Assembly: GCA_036346375.1 (NCBI GenBank)
Contig: CM070508.1
Location: forward strand, 20,652,852 to 20,716,851
Origin: Guadua angustifolia
Taxonomy: Eukaryota > Streptophyta > Magnoliopsida > Poales > Poaceae
Direction: 5' to 3'
DNA length: 64,000 bases
Below, in pieces: positions 47,526-58,985 of the stretch. Every line of letters starts with the position of its first letter. Within the stretch, counting starts at the first letter, position 1. Below the pieces are notes generated by a model. It made no database searches, was not told the DNA's origin, and saw nothing but the letters and a program-made list of their open reading frames with translations. The position numbers were made by a program, and so were the translations under genes.

Positions 47526-49515
47526 TGTCATCGTATGAGTGGATTAAGACTTGAAAGGTGGTAGAGTTTTGTCGTGCGATCATTAAAAAATCCATGAAAT
47601 GTTTGACAGGTATGGACGAACGAGTAGAATTTAAAATACACTACGAAGAAGGGGTTCCGCAGATGGGTACACAAGGAGTGGAACTTAGTCATTTCCCAAA
47701 TGTTATGGATGGCCTGTCATGTGCTGGTGAGCGTTCGTGGGGCACGGTTAACAGATGATTGTACCATATGTTCTCGTTGGATAGGAAATTGCATGATCTC
47801 AAGCTGCACGAAGTGGGGTCTCAGAGACGGGATTACATGTATTGGGAGTTAGTAGAACTGAAGAAGCCAAAGTCCTGAAGCTCGTACATAAGATTGGCAA
47901 CTGAAAATGGTTGGCCATTAGTGTTGTTGACGCAAGCATTTGAGAAAACCAATACTGACCATATGATGCAGGAGGAGGTTGGTGGTGATGAACTAGAGGA
48001 AGTTGGGGAGAGTAGCCGAACCGAAAAGTGCTTAGTGAGGCAGGATGTTAGCTCGAGTCATGAGGGTGTGTGAGATGAGGAAGCTGATGTTCCAAATCCA
48101 GATGTTTAGGAACCATTGGGCGTGGCAGATGAGGGAGAAAACATTGAATTGTTGGTTGAAGTGATGGAGGCAGAGAGTCAGGAATATGAGAATTTGAATA
48201 ACGACACAAACGATGAAGAGCATTTCCCTACGGAGTGGGATGCATATCAGTTTGATAGATTGGTGGTCGACGAGGGTGAACACTTCCCGTGGCAGTCAGA
48301 TAGGAATGAGGTGAGGCAAGGTGCTATTTACAAGAATAAGTTTGAGGTTCAGAAGCAAAGGATAAAGATGGGCGGTGTGTCGTCAGAGAACCTTTAAGGT
48401 TGCTTGGTCGCACCAACAGTATATGATGTCAGATGCCAGATGGAGGGCTATAGTCGTCCCACACACATGCGTACTTACGGAGTCTGTCCAATCGCATAGA
48501 AACATATCTTCAGGTTTTGTTGCAAATGCAATATATAGGGAGATTGTGGGTAACCTAAATTTAGAGCCACGTGCCATCATACTTGCAATAGAGCAGAGGT
48601 TTTAGTACACCATAAGCTATGCGAAAGCAAGGAGAGCGAAGCAGAAGGCTTTGGAAACTAGATTTGGTACATTTGAAGACTCATATCAGAACCTACCAGG
48701 TATGCTTAAGATGATCAAGGAAAGAAATCCTAGAACTTATATCGATATTTGTGAGCGGCCCTCGCAGCGCTTCCCTGGGAAGATGGTACTCAAGCGGGTA
48801 TTCTTTGCTTTCGGTGCATATGTCAATGCGTTCAGACATTGCCGTCTGTTGTTATGTGTTTATGGGACATTCTTAACTAGAAAGTATAAAGGTCAGATAT
48901 TGACTACCATAGGAGTTGATGGCAATAATCAAGTTCTTCCAGTAGCGCTCGTATTCTTGGAGGGTGAGAACACAGAAAGCTGGCTCTGGTTTATAAGGAA
49001 TGTGAAAGCTGGCGTCGTGGATGAGTGGCCTGGAGTTTGTGTTATATACGATCGGCACCCCGGGTTTTTGAAGGCGGTTGTGTAGTTGCAGAAAGGTGCA
49101 GAAGAAACACATCCATGGCCTGATATGCGAAGTAGGTAGTGCAAGCGGCACATGGGTGCTAACTTCTACAAGCAGTTCAAGAATAAGGATCTTACGAAGC
49201 TTTTTAAGAGGTTGTGCGACTAGACCACAACTGGCCATTCGAGCACTATCAGAACTGGCCGTTCAAGCACTGCTACACCAGGTCGTTCCAGGAACTATGG
49301 CAATGACGATTTCGTGTCACCTCTACCTCAACGTTTAAGCACTAACACAACTGGCCGTTCAAGTACTATCAGAACTGGCCATTTAAGGAACTATGGCGAT
49401 GACGATTTCGTGTCATCTCCACCTGGACGTTCAAGCACTATCAAAACTGAAGGACGGGTACCTTCTAACCTAATAAATGATGATGACGATGATTTCATGC
49501 CTTCTAGGCTATAGA
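47526..49515 (+). pseudogene. MuDR-type transposase gene of the MULE, decayed
   Basis: The N-terminal part (47526-47880) reads MDERVEFKIHYEEGVPQMG, GVELSHFPNV and YMYWELVELK, as in plant MULE proteins. The 48116-48600 part covers the acidic linker and the MuDR DNA-binding region (RQGAIYKNKFEVQK, then VPHTCVLTESVQSHRNISS). The transposase core (48651-49085) includes HCRLLLCVYGTFLTRKYKG, with the usual catalytic Asp replaced by Tyr (VYGTF for IDGTF). It also has TTIGVDGNNQVLPVALVFLE, ENTESWLWF and VIYDRHPG. Stops occur at 47879, 48115, 48603 and 49083. After NFYKQFKNKDLTKLF the region that would hold the SWIM zinc finger is missing. The tail (49220-49515) is a set of TGRSSTIRTG repeats ending in an Asp run. 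Confidence 0.88.
49220..49460. repeat. tandem repeat encoding the transposase tail
   Basis: Several copies of AACTGGCCGTTCAAGCACTA and of GGAACTATGGCGATGACGAT alternate. Translated, they give TGRSSTIRTG and NYGDDDFVS repeats, so expansion of this part probably lengthened the protein tail. Confidence 0.75.
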
Positions 49516-50615
49516 ATGTATGGTTCTATGACATCCAATTGATCATTCGAATTCCCTATTCCAAGATCCATGGCCGTAGAATGTATGATTCTGTGACATG
49601 TACCAGTGTTGTATCCCAGTTTTATGAATTCCTTCTGTATCTTTGGTGTTTTCCAATCTGCGACAGAAGTAATTGAAAAAAGCATGTTTGGTACGCATGG
49701 CTACAGTGCTGTGTATCGATCATGTACACGTATGCTATACAAAACTACCTTGAACAGTGTACTACTATTCTAAATTGTCTATGTGGGTTATTGTTTAGTT
49801 GTGTTGTTTTGCTTTTGTGGACCTGTGTGCCTCCTGATTTGGGTGTCATATATTATTAGCATGGCATGAATTCGATTCATTTGAGAGTGCTCTGACTCTT
49901 GAGGAAGTAACAAGCCTAGCTAATGTGTGATCCAACAGCAAGTGAAGTTTGCGCAAAATACTATCTGAAGACTCGGCTCAAAAGTTGGATAGGTCGTCAA
50001 CTCCAACCAAAGATACTGACAAAGTGCTGTTGATGACTTGATGTTCATCGTAATTACGCTAGCTAGCTATCGATCACCTATGTATCGAAGATTATATTTG
50101 AGAAGCATTATGTGTGGCTCTTGTAATACTTATCGAGGATTACATTTATTTTTGCAATTTCTAAATAAATGAATTATTAAAAAAATTCAATTTATTGAAG
50201 TTGCTATTCCAATATGCGATAGAGGCAACTGCGACTAACTGTCTATCGCAATTCCGAATTGCAATAGCCTCTCTATCTCAATTCTAAACTACGCATACCT
50301 TTGTCGCATTTCCAATTTGCGACAGAGACGTGTCGCACTTTAGAAGTGTGACAGGTGGGTATTTCTGTTATTTTTTTGGCATATTATTTATGTAATTTTT
50401 TTTAAAATATATTATTTAAAAAAATTCCATGGGCGACGAAGTTGTTCTTGGTAGCGGCCACCAGTGGTGTCACCGTGGCGGATCCTGGTGGACATGAACT
50501 GTTGAACTAAGCAGACTTGGTCCAAATCAAAAAAGGAAAAGGAGTCTGTTACTGATTCAGTTTGTTGAATCCTTTTCTGATTCTTAGTGCTATAGGTTTG
50601 GGTATAAATTCCTAG

Positions 50616-51080
50616 CACTACTACAGGATTGTACATCAGAATCGGTTCTTTTTTGTCATTACAGTCGGTTCTAATAGCAATACAAAATCTTTAGATAGTG
50701 ATGAGGACGAGCTATCACAGTTGGTTTTGGTCCGATTGTGATAGAGCCTAATCACAATTGGTTTATTTTTAATAAACCGATTGTGATGACAGGGTCATCA
50801 GAATCGGTTCCATATAAGAACCAATTCTAATGAGAGCTCATCAGAATCAGTTCATTTATGGAATCGATTCTGATAACCCTATCATCAGAACCAGTTCCAT
50901 ATAAGAACCGATTCTGATGAGAGCTCATCAAAATCCTGATGAGCCCTTATCAGAATCGATTCTTGCATGGAACCGATTCGGATGATTGGGTCATCAGAAT
51001 TGGTTCCTCATAAGAACTGATTCTGATGACCCTATCATCATAATCAATTCCACATAAGAACCAATTGTGATGACCCTCAT
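50616..51080. repeat. subterminal palindromic repeats of the second CACTA
   Basis: More than fifteen copies of CAGAATCGGTTC or its complement, spaced 15-40 bp, often as mirrored pairs around CATATAA or CATGGA. The motif differs from the AAGCGGTT motif of the first CACTA, so the two belong to different families. Confidence 0.85.
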
Positions 51081-51289
51081 AGGGGTGTGCCATTTTTGCA
51101 TATTCACCAAAATAGCACATAGTGACAATATGCACATATATATATCATATTCGCAATACAGAATACAAAATGCATATATCACATTCACAGAACACAAACA
51201 CTTTAATTACAACAAATATATCACATTCAGTGACAATATACAACATAAACATGCTTAACAATCAGTACACATGCATAATTAATATTGTT

Positions 51290-54200
51290 TACACATATGG
51301 ACTAGTATGATGCTTAGGATCTTTAAACCTGCCGTCCTCCGATATAACTCTTAACCAGTACCACTGGCATAAGTGATCTCGTATATAGTTGAGTGCTTTG
51401 CTGTTTATGCTCCTCTAGGGGATATTAATCTTCTGCAAAATAGAAATTAGTACACAAATTTAAGTTTTAAAATTTGTATGTAAAAGGCTAAGTGTATTAT
51501 TATGCATCTACATATACCTTAGGGAAAGATGTGAGCTATCGACCACGATCAGCATGTGATGCATGACGTAGAAGCCACATAGGTCATCGCTATCCTGTTG
51601 ATGATACTGTGAAGAGAGAAAGAATTTAACATACGAAGATTACATATCAGAAAAAATTAAGTGTATATATGCTAGGCACTTGTACCTTGAAGCGCTTATA
51701 CTCCAACTTCTTGCCCTTTTTATCATCGTGTGTCCCTCCTTCATCGACGTAGGCCGAGAAACCCTTACATACATTGGAGAGATGCCATTGAGTCAAAAAA
51801 ATGAATGTAGTTAAATTTAGAAAGTGTTATGTTACAGTAATGTATTTACTGCTCTAAAGGAGGCTTGATCGCATAGGCCATCAATCTCTTCTCGATCGAG
51901 TTAAAAGTGTAGACCATGTTTTCACTCGGAACGAGGACGAGTAGAACCCAGTGATTGCTTATTAAATGGTATGCAGTGCAATGAAATAAGTTCACATACG
52001 GTTTAAGTGCGTATAAGTAATTGAAGGGTAAAGTACTACTTACTCCTCGTGGTACGGGAATAGAATGAAGTTCCTCTTTGACTCAACATTCAATGCCCCC
52101 TTGATGTAGCCAGCAACGAAGTCCAGTTGAAGCCTAGTCATGGTCGCAAACACAAGCTCAGGGCCACGAACCCAACTAGGTGTTGATTCGTCACGGCTCG
52201 CTACCTTATTGTCCTGCAACTCGTGTTGAACGTTAGAAAGCATAATGCGAAATCCTATGAAAGTCATTAGATCATGTTGTATGGTGCGTTACTCACAGTG
52301 TCCAAGATCGTAAAGTAGAAAGATCGACAGCTATCAGTTGGTAAACATAGAACAGATCCTCAAAACTGACTGGGAATGTACCATGCTCATCGCGATAGAA
52401 ATGTCCTTTTCTATACCTCACATTGAAGTTGACTCGACGCTCTTCCTCATTGACCCTATCAATGTACCATCCATGGAGCATGCGAGTAAACTTGCCTAGA
52501 TCATTCAATAGGTTGGATACAATCAAAGGTTTTCTATGTACGTAGCCCTTAAAATCATAAGGGGTCTTCTTATTGTCTGCCGACTTTCCTTTCTGTATAG
52601 GAGTCTTTGAGATCGGGGCAAGGGGCTTTTCATGTGTTGGAGGGGGCGCCGTGGCCTCTGTTAGCTTTACCTTCTTGGAAAGAGTCTCCTAGGCCTCCTG
52701 TAGTTTAGTGGCTGTCATGGTAGTCCTTTTACATGCAAGCTCTGCACTCTGTGTAGGACTCATCTCGGTGGTGGGAGCAAGAGCAGGTGCAGGTACGGTG
52801 GGAACCTATGAAGCACGTGCATATGTAACTTGTTGCAGTCCTACTAGAATAGTAGAAAAGATGCGGGGGATTTTTACTTTGCCTAGTACGACACCTGTCG
52901 TGGGCTACTTGATGAACAACATGAGTGTTTGCCTAAGAGTTGTGATATCTTCGTTGGGGGAACTCCGGCTCATGTGATACGAAATCTTTGTGGACGTAAT
53001 CCACCTACATCCTCATGTAGCCCTTCCCCAAAGGCTAACCATGCACAGTGTCAGTCTCCTTGCATGGAAATGCAACCCCACGTGTAGCCTCGACGGGAAA
53101 TCCGTCCTCCGTCAAGGTGAGCTGGCACTTGGCAGGCGCCTGTAAGAAGTGTGTAACTTGAGGAAAAACATTGTCGGAGTTACACTCATAGCTTTAAGTC
53201 AGGAAAAATTAATTATTACCTTTAGTTGGAGACCAATCTTATTATTTTTAGAACCACAGCTGCTGGGTCAGGGCATAGGCTTCTCTATGAGAGGCGAGGG
53301 CATCTGGCTCTGTCTCTAGGAGATCATCGCCATCATTTCAGCCCTTAGGTGCTCCTCACGTGTCATCATCTCCTTCCTCATCTCCTCCTTGATCTCTTCC
53401 CTCAGCTGCTCCCTGGGCATGTCCTTGAGGCGCTCCGCATGTGCCTCCCATGATCTTGATCTGGCACTCGCAGCGTCATTGGAAGTAGAACTTCTTCGTA
53501 TGCCCTACCCCTGCAGCAAGCACCCGGTCCTTATGGTCGGGCTTTCCGACAACAGACGACAAGATGCATTCGACCCTTGGCTTTGAAAGGTCCCCTACTC
53601 TTTCCATTAACTTACCTCCTCCTGCAATAAGCAAGTATGGATTAGATCTGAAATACAAGTTGGGTCTACTACAATGTACTAAGTTAGATGTCTTACGATG
53701 GTGGAGACGACGTGCGCGGTAGCGGGGTTTGGAACTACAAGCTGCCCGTTGGCAGTTTTCTTTGTCCTCACTAATATCTAGTCGTGTGCCCGCTTCTCAT
53801 ATATGTGGGAGTAAGGCATCGCTGTCCTGGAGTTAGCACACTCCTCGGCTAGTCGCGTCCACTCTACCTTCTTCCCCTCATAGCCACCTGTATCGAGGTG
53901 ATGCGGGTGCGTGTTATGCCTCTGGATAGTGGTGTTCCTCTCTCAGCTGTTCTGCCTCGGACGTGCCTTTCATTCTCGTGAACTCCTCCCAAACATCAGG
54001 AGTCATGAACAGATACCTCTTGCATGTTGTACGGCCTTTGAGCACGTACTCACTGTGCATGAGGACCTTGAAGTGCCTCAAGGCCACACCCATCCTCTTC
54101 AAGGCATAACGCCTCGCATTGCGTTCATCTTCCTCCTCTATAATCCATTTGCCCTTAACCTCGTCCCACAGCTGACTCTTCTGCTCGACGCTAACTTCCT

Positions 54201-54492
54201 TTCTCCAATTCTTAACCGTTATGGGTACTATCTCCCTCAACAATTGGCTAAAGAATGACCGGTATTGCCCCTTGTACTTGGGAGGACCCGTGCAGACCCC
54301 TGTGGCATTGAAGTGGAGAACCTATGGCGTTCTCCCTGTGGTCTCTTTGTTCGGTCCTCAAGCCTTCGTCACCTTACTCGGTCCCTCAACATTTGAAACT
54401 TGGCCCAGCTAAATACTTGGAACTTGGCTCGGCCCCTTAGGAGCACCTTCTACTCTATCTGGTGATGAGTCGATGCTCTCTAATTATGACAT
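51290..54492 (-). pseudogene. CACTA gene with Transposase_24 and C48 protease domains, decayed
   Basis: Minus strand. The N-terminal part from 54492 has stops (MS*LESIDSS) and then reads GVCTGPPKYKGQYRSFFS. The Ptta/En/Spm Transposase_24 block (53914-54243) reads MTPDVWEEFTRMKG and is followed out of frame by HPHHLDTGGYEGKKVEW and MPYSHIYEKR. The middle (52540-52980) is Pro/Thr-rich. The protease part includes MLHGWYIDRVNEEERRVNF (52293-52526), LFPYHEE, HWVLLVLVPSE at 51953 (catalytic His present), VYTFNSIEK (Asn where Asp is usual), and QQDSDDLCGFYVMHHM at 51560-51600 (catalytic Gln and Cys present). The tail lies near 51290-51420. It is in the same order as related CACTA genes, but stops and frame changes make activity improbable. 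Confidence 0.8.
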
Positions 54493-54742
54493 TTTGAGTT
54501 TTCTTATCTAACATAGTCATATATTTGATATGAGAGAAAGCAATTCGTAGCTATTATGTTAGAGGTGACAATAAATCATGTAAAGCAATAGCTGAATAGA
54601 TAATGCATAGCATTTATTTGTTCTAGCATATTGTAGTAGAGTAACAGATGAACGAATGATCTTCAAGAATAGTCTATCTATTGACAAACTAAATACGTAC
54701 GAATGATAACTCCTAACTATAAATAGGTTAGGTCTTAATCCC

Positions 54743-54953
54743 ATTCGAGGATATGTGGTCCAGGCAAGTTCCTAAGCCGTTGTACAACTTCAGAGAAAAT
54801 TTCGGCAGCATCTCCCCGCTGTTCTCGAGATGCACGTCTCGACAACAGGTTAAGAGGGGTGTGTATCCGGAGAACACCAGAGAGACGCTACCGAAATCTA
54901 CTCTGGAGTTGTATAACAACTCAGGAACTTGCTCGAACCATATATCCTCGAAT
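54743..54953. repeat. foldback with arms of about 100 bp
   Basis: ATTCGAGGATATGTGGTCC at the left mirrors the right end, which reads inward ATTCGAGGATATATGGTTC. The arms continue through GCAAGTTCCT, TACAACT(T/C)CAGAG and TTTCGG. Arms are roughly 80 per cent complementary by eye. Open frames on both strands here are artefacts of the palindrome. Confidence 0.8.
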
Positions 54954-54973
54954 TGTCCAAAAAACATGAACAA

Positions 54974-55634
54974 TTTAAGACTGCTTACTTATAAATATGC
55001 CATTTCGATCGGCATATTTATAAACAAGCACACTCGAATGGGAGACGTGGGTTGTACGGTCTAAACTCTAATATTCATCATATGACAGCAACAATAAAGA
55101 CAAAGCATTTTCATGTAGTATACATAAAGAATAAAGAATAAGCATTTCTATATGCTATACATAATGACACAAAAAAAGGTATACAGCTAACCAAGTGGGT
55201 AATAAGGAAAAAAGTGCATGTAACTTAACTACTTCGAAATTTGAATTATGCAAGCAATTTCAGATGCAAAAAGGAAAAGATCCAATGACATAGGTGATAG
55301 ATATTTAGCACAATCACAATATGCAAACAAATGAAGTGAAACTTGTATGTTACTCAATTTTCTATACACCTTCTCAACTGAAAGCATCTCACTTTCAAAA
55401 GTGACAGTTAGAATGTGAACCACTTGCACGGTTACATCTACCACCATCACACACTGATCTACAACCCCACCCACTGCCCCTACTGGTTCATTTACTGACC
55501 TTTACTGTTGGGAGCAAGGGTAGCCGACAAAAAGTAGAAAAGAAAAGGAGGGCACCCACTAGTCTCTTTTCCTTACCCTTTCACTTCACCTCCTTGGCAA
55601 CCAAGAGGTAACAGTGTTAAGCTTTGGTGTCATT
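54974..55634. other. AT-rich sequence before the solo LTR
   Basis: No gene is evident. It may be part of the second CACTA, upstream of its gene. Confidence 0.35.
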
Positions 55635-58600
55635 TGTAAGGACCCGAATTCACTAATTCGAATCCACTGTGTTTTACCGCACTAGTCCCTGGATCAATGC
55701 TAGTGCACACAGCTTAACATCAGTAAGCATCAAATCATACACAACGATAAGAACAATAAGACATCATTTATTTAATATAACTAGTGTATGATCTTATGAC
55801 CACTTACATTATTTAGCCTCACAAGGCAATAATAAGATCAAATGAGATAGCTGCAGCGGAAAGTATTAGAAAACGTAGATGTCCCATCAGCACACCACAT
55901 GCGACTGACAAGGATTGGCCTAGTGACTCGCGTCCACCTGAAGATCCTCCTCTGATGATTTCCTCCACTGTGGTTGGTTTGTTAAGCAAGGGTGAGTACA
56001 CCAACACGTACTCAACAAGTTGTGCACAGAATGCAATTCTATTATAGCTATATGCGTGCTTATTCCAATGGAATGGCTAAGTGGTTCATAAGCGATGAAG
56101 CAAGATTTTTCAAACATAAACAATATGTAGATTGAAAAGACAAGAAAACAAATAATAACAAGTAAGTAGATTCAATGATTCTCAAGTAAACCAAGTTTTC
56201 TCATCCTAAGTCAAGATTCCACCTTTCATGACAACTCGCCATCCATCCCAAGTTTTATCTCGAAAACATCTAAACCCTTGATTTGAATCCCGAGCTTGCT
56301 CAATACCGTGAGCACGGCTATCCGAATAGATTGTACACTCTGCAGAGGTTATGCACTTTACCCACACGACATGATAATCTCTTTGATGCCAAGCTATTAG
56401 CACACTTCCTTTGGTATGCCAGCAGAGAATCATGACAAAGCCTTTACAATGCATCATCTTAACCCAGTGCTACCCGCTAAGGTTTCAACACTGAAGGGCT
56501 ACGCCGACACAACAGGGCCCCCCTCTTGCGCCATGTGAGTTTCCTCCGTATACCCGGACTCACACCACCAAGATAGCACTTAAGCTAAGACTTTGCAAAT
56601 TAGTCAGCTAGGCTGCCCCATAACAGACATGTGGTTGCATGATTGACTCAGGTCAAAGGCTCGCAAGGTGTCCTTATGGTTTGATCAAAGCAAGACATAC
56701 ACATACCCTTTGCCCCTCGGGCCCACCCAGGCATCCTGCCCTTGCCACTTGCTCCGACCCAAAATCATAACCACCCCAATTGATTACCAAGCACCATGTG
56801 CCATCAACAATTCAATATCGTTGCGTGACATCCATTGCCACCACAACTCAATCTCATCGTGTGACCACACATGACACACAAATTAACATCATTGTTCCAT
56901 ATTCCATTAGTCAAATTTAATAATCAACATTCCATGTACATGTGATGACGTGGCATGGCTAAGCATTCTAATCCGATCTAACCATCCATATTGATTTCAT
57001 TATTAACCAACTATAGTGAACCAACCTAGGGTGACAAGTGGATCATGGCATACAACTAGCAAGGTAGGGTGTAATTCAAAGGGTACAATAACTAATCCCA
57101 AACTTATGTTGAAATCATTTATACACATAAAATAACAAGTGATAAGGTAAATCAAAATAGCATGCAATCTAGTTTATGGGTGCAACATGATCAAAGCACA
57201 ACTTGCCTTGCTTAAACTCCTGGTATTGCTCCGAAGATTGCTCCTGAAATAATAATCCTTCTTCCGACACCTCGCTCAACTCAACGTCTACGCGAATCGA
57301 GAGGGAAAGCAAATAAAAACCAAAACCAAATAGCAAATAAACACCAAGAACAAATAGCAAATGAACTCAAAAATTTAAATAAAAACCCCCATTAGATATA
57401 TCTTGAGTTTATAAATTTTTAGGAGTTTGAATCACCCAAATCAGAGTTCATAAGCAAAAGTTATAATATTCGGATGTTTAGTTAATTCTGAAACTAGGAA
57501 TTCTTATTTTCCCGAATTATTTCTATAAAGGGAAATATGGATTTTCTCGCCCCGGCTACACGGACAAGACGTGGTAAAATCTAGACTGATGAACTCAATC
57601 TAACGGTTACGAGTAAATCTACTACGTGCCCTAATATCAATTGTCCGACCTAAATCCAACGGTTGATATTTAATTAGAGACGCTTACCGAATCCGTAGTA
57701 TCGTGGATGAATCCCGTACACCCGATTAAGATTCAATGGCTGATGAAGCTCCCAATCGGCGATGGCTGGACCACGTGCGAAACTCGCCGAACTCGAAGAA
57801 GACGTCGATCCCGACGGCGATCTCCTTCCCTGGCGATGTTCCGGCGGAACTACGGCGTACGGAATGCTCTTCGGTGGCAACTCGGCAGTCCTTCACGTTT
57901 TTCCCGAGCAATGGCGCGACTTGCTCGAAAATCTCCCGACGCTGCTGTCCCTCATGCGATTCTGCTGCTCGCTTCCTCTGGCTGTTACTTTTTGGTCGCT
58001 CGATTTCTTCCATGAAGCCGCGCGCTCCTTGGCGAAACCTCCGATCCGCCGATACGACTTCGCTCGCGATTTTCCTTCGCTCGGTTGCTGCTTGGTCCTA
58101 GCGATGCCCCGCGCAGGATTTATATAGTGATCGCGTGCGTCCTACTCCCGCCCGAGCCGAACTCCAGTTTCCAAAAGGGATTTGAATTTCCTTACCGATC
58201 CGTCGCCCAGCTGTCCTTCCTTCCCGCTCGATCACGGCTTCGAGTCCTCTACCAAATTCGACGCCACGCTGGAGCCGTTCCTTTTTCCCGCGCGGACTCC
58301 AGAGCCTCGACGCGTGCGACGATTCGGCGCCAACGCGACTGGTCTTTGGCGCCAAGTGCGATCGTTTTGACTCGGTCGCTCGTCTTCCAGTGGGATCGAA
58401 TCAGCGCAAGAATTCAATCGTCACACGTTGCTGCTCTCCCGCCGGACAGTCTCCGAACCACCGGGATTTTTGGCGCCAGCTCAGCGGTTTCAATCGCTAC
58501 GCGCCGGAGACTACGAAGGAAATACTTCGCGCACCTGGACCCGAAGTCCGGGACGAACTCGATGACGGCGCTAGAACCCAGATCATCTACGCTTCGGAGG

Positions 58601-58985
58601 AAACGGGAAGGCTCTCCACGAGTCCGGATCTTCGGCTGAATTACATGCAGCGAACATCCATCCGAACTGCACCCAAATTCCTTCGGACACAGCCTACCTC
58701 CAATCCGGTCCAACCAATCAAATTCCTATTCCGATTTAATCCCGGAGAGAAAACGAAATTTCCCAAAAATACTTCGAGACCTTCTATACTCAAATAAAAT
58801 ATTTTTGGGGAGACTTTATTTTAATTTCCTTTTTATAAATATTTCTTAACAAAAGCCATATATACTTAATTTGAAATGATTTAAATAAATCCCAGAACAT
58901 CCAATAAATCCAAAAAATTCACAAAAATTATAAATTACATTAAAATAATATTAATTAATTAGGACTCGAAAATTGGGATGTTACA
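55635..58985 (-). mobile_element. solo LTR of the same gypsy-type family, copy 3
   Basis: Flanked by TCATT (55630-55634 and 58986-58990). On the minus strand it starts TGTAACATCCCAATTTTCGAG and ends CCTTACA. Its right-hand parts track the copy at 27314: GGACCCGAATT, CACTGTGTTTTACC, ACTAGTCCC, GGTGAGTACACC..GTACTCAACAAGT, and GAGGTTATGCACTTTACCCACA. It is 3351 bp long with no pol genes, so it is another solo LTR. The GC-rich zone 57680-58650 contains long overlapping frames in all phases with no recognisable domain. Confidence 0.85.

Larger units (their letters stand above)
46695..50426 (+). mobile_element. Mutator-like element (MULE) with decayed transposase
   Basis: A 13-bp direct repeat CCATGGGCGACGA flanks the element (46682-46694 and 50427-50439). 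This is slightly longer than the 9-11 bp usual for MULEs, and a few bases may be chance. Terminal inverted repeats of over 100 bp start with a T- and A-rich block, include TTAC(A)GAAATAATATGC and GCAAAAA-type spacers, and continue with CTGTCACACTTCTAAA. Mirrored ATTGCGACAGAG / CTCTGTCGCAATT motifs fill the subterminal zones. A MuDR-type transposase pseudogene lies inside. Removing the element and one repeat gives continuous flanking sequence. Confidence 0.9.
50616..55634. mobile_element. second CACTA element, left part; right end not found
   Basis: CACTACTACAGGATTG begins at 50616 and is followed by many GAATCGGTTC / GAACCGATTC palindromic units to about 51080, a typical CACTA subterminal array. 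A minus-strand gene with Transposase_24 and C48 protease domains lies at 51290-54492, and a long foldback at 54743-54953. No matching right terminus or mirrored GAATCGGTTC array is visible up to 64000, even past the solo LTR at 55635. The element therefore seems truncated, with its right limit unknown; the end given is the solo LTR border. Confidence 0.75.

Noticed and set aside
54728..55064. Open frames on both strands at one place
   Set aside because: Both arise from the same imperfect palindrome and translate its two arms.
57700..58800. Several frames of 100-184 codons on both strands
   Set aside because: They lie in the GC-rich centre of a solo LTR and overlap in all phases; composition explains them.
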